Source: JBBQER01 sp052148155 (GTDB lineage Bacteria; Actinomycetota; Acidimicrobiia; IMCC26256; PALSA-610). Taken from it: 64,000 nt of DNA. Positions 61,489 through 64,000 of this stretch are shown piece after piece; position 1 is the first letter of the stretch; each line of letters begins with the position of its first letter. A program made the position numbers and the translations under genes. Location: positions 43,871-107,870 of the forward strand of contig JBKQIY010000166.1 of assembly GCA_052148155.1 (NCBI GenBank). The letters are read 5' to 3'. The notes under the pieces are model-generated. The model saw nothing but the letters and a program-made list of their open reading frames with translations. It searched no databases and was not told the DNA's origin.

Positions 61489-62160
61489 GTGCGTACTCGC
61501 ATCCGTGCGCTCATCGCAGTAGCCGGCATCGTGGTCGCGGTGCTTTTCGTCGCCGCGCCCGCGTTCGCGGCCGGTACCGCCGCGCCCGCCCACTTCAACA
61601 ACCCCACGGACCAGCATTGTGACTCGTTGTTGCGTTCCGGCAGCGACGTCAGCGACTGCCAGCAGGCACCGTCGCCGTTGCTTCCCGACAAGAACGAAAT
61701 CATCTGGGGCTCCGCCGCATTCGCCGTGCTGTTGATCGTGATGTGGAAATTCGGCGTACCCGCCGTGCGCAACATGGAACAGGCCCGCGAGGAACGTATC
61801 CGCAGTGACCTCGAAGGTGCCGAGAAGGCGCGCGCCGACGCCGAGGCCGAGAAGGCGCAGTACTCAGCCCAGATCGCCGACGCCCGCAACGAGGCCGGAC
61901 GGATCATCGAGGAGGCCCGCCAGTCCGCCGAACAGGTACGCCGAGACCTGATCGCACGCGCCGAGGTCGAGGCTCACGAGGTGCGCGAACGGGCCCAGGT
62001 CGACATCGCGGCGCAGCAGCAGCGTGCCCTGGCGGAGCTCCGCACCGACGTCGCTCAGCTCTCGATCGATCTTGCGGAACGCATCGTCGAACGCAATCTC
62101 GACCGGGCCACCCAACAACATCTGGTCGACAGCTTCATCAACCAGGTTGGGAGCAACTGA
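61489..62160 (+). CDS. atpF: ATP synthase subunit b
   Basis: 223 residues, GTG start preceded by AGGAGGAAC. Unusual: residues 1-28 look like a cleavable signal peptide (ending APAFAAGT), followed by about 45 residues that hold two Cys, and then the normal b-subunit membrane anchor (AAFAVLLIVMWKFGV) and a long coiled coil. This extension is known in some actinobacteria. Confidence 0.9.
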   Translation: MRTRIRALIAVAGIVVAVLFVAAPAFAAGTAAPAHFNNPTDQHCDSLLRSGSDVSDCQQAPSPLLPDKNEIIWGSAAFAVLLIVMWKFGVPAVRNMEQAREERIRSDLEGAEKARADAEAEKAQYSAQIADARNEAGRIIEEARQSAEQVRRDLIARAEVEAHEVRERAQVDIAAQQQRALAELRTDVAQLSIDLAERIVERNLDRATQQHLVDSFINQVGSN

Positions 62161-62163
62161 CCG

Positions 62164-62688
62164 ATGGCCGATCGCGTCGACGTCTACGCACGGGCGTTGC
62201 TCGACATCGTTTCGGCCGAAGGCCACCTCGACGACGTCGAAGACGAGCTGTTCCGTTTCGCTCGCATCGTCGAAGGCAACGACGAGCTGCGTATGGCACT
62301 CTCGAATCCTGGATTGCCGCTCGACCGGCGCGCCGCGATCGTCGACGAGTTGCTCGAAAACCGCGCGCTGCCCGTCACGCGCGCGATCGCGACATTTGTC
62401 GTAGCAGCCGGCCGCGGGCATGACCTCCCCGCGATCGTCGACCGGTTCGTCGAGCTGGCGGCCCAGACGCGGGAACGAACCGTCGCCGAAGTGCGCTCAG
62501 CAGTCGCGCTCGACGACGTCCAACAGCGACGCATCGCCGAGGCGCTCAGCCGGGCGACGGGCAAGCAGGTCGAGGTGAAGGTGATCGTGGACGAGTCGGT
62601 CCTCGGCGGCATCGTGGCCACAGTCGGGGACACGGTGATCGACGGCACGGTGCGTCACCGCCTCGACCAGTTGAAAGAGCAGATCTAG
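62164..62688 (+). CDS. atpH: ATP synthase subunit delta
   Basis: 174 residues. RVDVYARALLDIVSAEG opens the OSCP/delta helical domain and a C-terminal KVIVDESVLGGIVATVGDTVIDGTV closes it. It joins the b stalk to F1. Starts 3 bases after atpF. Confidence 0.93.
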   Translation: MADRVDVYARALLDIVSAEGHLDDVEDELFRFARIVEGNDELRMALSNPGLPLDRRAAIVDELLENRALPVTRAIATFVVAAGRGHDLPAIVDRFVELAAQTRERTVAEVRSAVALDDVQQRRIAEALSRATGKQVEVKVIVDESVLGGIVATVGDTVIDGTVRHRLDQLKEQI

Positions 62689-62763
62689 TGACGCGAGCAC
62701 CCGGAGCGAGCATCTGCCCGCGCAGCAAACATGGCCGGAACGGCCCTTCAGAGCGGAGGCAGT

Positions 62764-64000
62764 GTGCCTGAGCTGACGATCGACGCGGCCGACATCGCCG
62801 CGGTGCTGCGCAAGAACGTCGAAGGGTTCCATCCCTCGATCGAAAGCGAACAGGTAGGTCGGGTCCTCGAGGTCGGTGACGGCATCGCTCGCGTTTCAGG
62901 TCTGCCCAACTGTGCAGTCAACGAGCTGCTCGAGTTCGAAGGCGGCGCACTCGGCTTGGCGCTGAACCTCGAGGAAGACAACATCGGCGCGGTCGTGCTC
63001 GGCAAGGCCGACAAAGTCGAAGAAGGCCAGCTCGTCACCGCGACCGGCGGCATCTTGTCGATCCCCGTCGGCGACGTGCTGCTCGGTCGGGTCGTGAACG
63101 CACTCGGTGTCGCGATCGACGGCCACGGCCCGATTCCGCGCGACGAGGTGCGACGCCTCGAGGTCCAAGCGCCCGGCATCACCGGCCGCAAGCCGGTACA
63201 CGAGCCGCTCCAGACCGGCATCAAGGCTATCGACGCGATGACGCCGATCGGTCGAGGCCAGCGCGAGCTCATCATCGGCGACCGAAAGACCGGAAAGACC
63301 ACCGTCGCGATCGACACGATCCTGAACCAAAAGGGTCAGGGTGTGAAGTGCATTTACGTGGCGATCGGCCAGAAAGGCTCGACGGTCGCGCAGACGGTCG
63401 AAACGCTGCGCGAGCACGGTGCGCTCGAATATACGGTGGTCGTCAGCGCACCGGCCTCAGATGAGGCCGTGTTCAAGTACCTCGCGCCGTACTCCGGTTG
63501 CGCGATCGGGCAACACTGGATGGAACACGGCGAGGCCGCGCTCGTCGTGTACGACGACCTCTCGAAGCAGGCCGAGGCGTACCGGCAGATCGCATTGCTG
63601 CTGCGCCGCCCACCGGGCCGCGAGGCCTACCCCGGCGACGTCTTCTACCTGCACAGCCGTCTGTTGGAGCGCGCCGCGAAGCTGAGCGACGACCAGGGCG
63701 CCGGTTCGCTCACCGCGTTGCCCATCATCGAGACCAAGGCCGGCGACGTATCGGCGTACATCCCCACCAACGTGATCTCGATCACCGACGGTCAGATCTA
63801 CCTCGTCGACGACCTGTTCAAGTCGGGGGTACGTCCCGCGGTCGACGTCGGCATCTCCGTGTCCCGCGTGGGCGGCGCCGCGCAGATCAAGGCAATGAAG
63901 TCGGTGTCCGGCACCCTCAAGCTCGACCTCGCACAGATCCGTGAGCTCGAAGCGATCGCCACGTTCGGCACCGAGCTCGACGCGGTGTCGAAAGCCCAGC
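62764..64000 (+). CDS. atpA: ATP synthase subunit alpha (3' end cut by window)
   Basis: 412 codons seen, GTG start after a GGAGG site. Beta-barrel N-domain (EVGDGIARVSGLP), Walker A GDRKTGKT at about 171-178, and VYDDLSKQAEAYRQIALLLRRPPGREAYPGDVFYLHSRLLERA typical of alpha subunits. The C-terminal domain is beyond the window. Confidence 0.96.
   Translation, partial: MPELTIDAADIAAVLRKNVEGFHPSIESEQVGRVLEVGDGIARVSGLPNCAVNELLEFEGGALGLALNLEEDNIGAVVLGKADKVEEGQLVTATGGILSIPVGDVLLGRVVNALGVAIDGHGPIPRDEVRRLEVQAPGITGRKPVHEPLQTGIKAIDAMTPIGRGQRELIIGDRKTGKTTVAIDTILNQKGQGVKCIYVAIGQKGSTVAQTVETLREHGALEYTVVVSAPASDEAVFKYLAPYSGCAIGQHWMEHGEAALVVYDDLSKQAEAYRQIALLLRRPPGREAYPGDVFYLHSRLLERAAKLSDDQGAGSLTALPIIETKAGDVSAYIPTNVISITDGQIYLVDDLFKSGVRPAVDVGISVSRVGGAAQIKAMKSVSGTLKLDLAQIRELEAIATFGTELDAVSKAQ

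Noticed and set aside
1..64000. tRNA or rRNA genes, phage genes or transposases
   Set aside because: I looked for the conserved T-arm motif, clover-leaf arms and transposase-like frames by eye and found none; a covariance-model search would be decisive for tRNAs.

Overview
The window is strongly GC-rich, with G or C at most third codon positions, densely packed, and rich in GTG starts and 4-base ATGA/GTGA overlaps. The right half follows the actinobacterial order argS-lysA-hom-thrC-(homoserine kinase)-rho-rpmE-prfA-prmC-wecA-atpBEFHA known from mycobacteria. Other actinobacterial marks are the mycobacterial-type RpiB active site, the ArgRS signature and a class E sortase. Several genes have a TAnnnT -10 box exactly 7 bases before the start codon, as in leaderless actinobacterial transcripts. 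I infer a high-GC actinobacterium, perhaps of the class Acidimicrobiia; the class is an impression, not a proof.

Left half (1-33.6 kb): a surface-glycan cluster. It holds about nine glycosyltransferase genes, three of them two-domain GT2/GT4 fusions, and two paralogous multi-pass GT-C-like membrane proteins. There is a Wzz-like chain-length protein with a dead kinase domain, a polysaccharide deacetylase, a polyprenyl-phosphate sugar-1-phosphate transferase, two GNAT acyltransferases and two sulfotransferase-like proteins. A methyltransferase, an SDR, a PhyH-type dioxygenase, a PglF-PglE-like fusion (sugar 4,6-dehydratase plus aminotransferase), a Wzm/Wzt-type ABC exporter pair and a UDP-sugar epimerase complete it. 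Together they could make an amino-sugar-containing, decorated (acylated, possibly sulfated or methylated) polysaccharide, load it on a lipid carrier and export it.

Middle (33.6-49.5 kb): a GGDEF gene with an intact I-site and a hypothetical partner, then argS, lysA, hom, thrC, a class E sortase, an SDR and an ApgM-family protein at the position where mycobacteria carry thrB (a probable replacement homoserine kinase). Rho follows, with a long structured leader, then rpmE, a DUF1385 membrane protein, and a two-gene unit of a ferritin-like di-iron candidate and a luciferase-family flavin enzyme.

Right end (49.5-64 kb): a small element with 18-bp inverted ends, a small exported protein, prfA-prmC, and a minus-strand group encoding two Fe-S-type PD-(D/E)XK proteins (one apparently inactive), a thiolase-like protein and a DUF983 protein. 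Then come rpiB-glyA-wecA and the ATP synthase operon (two AtpI-like genes, atpB, E, F, H and the start of atpA), which runs off the window. No tRNA, rRNA, CRISPR array, transposase or prophage gene was seen.
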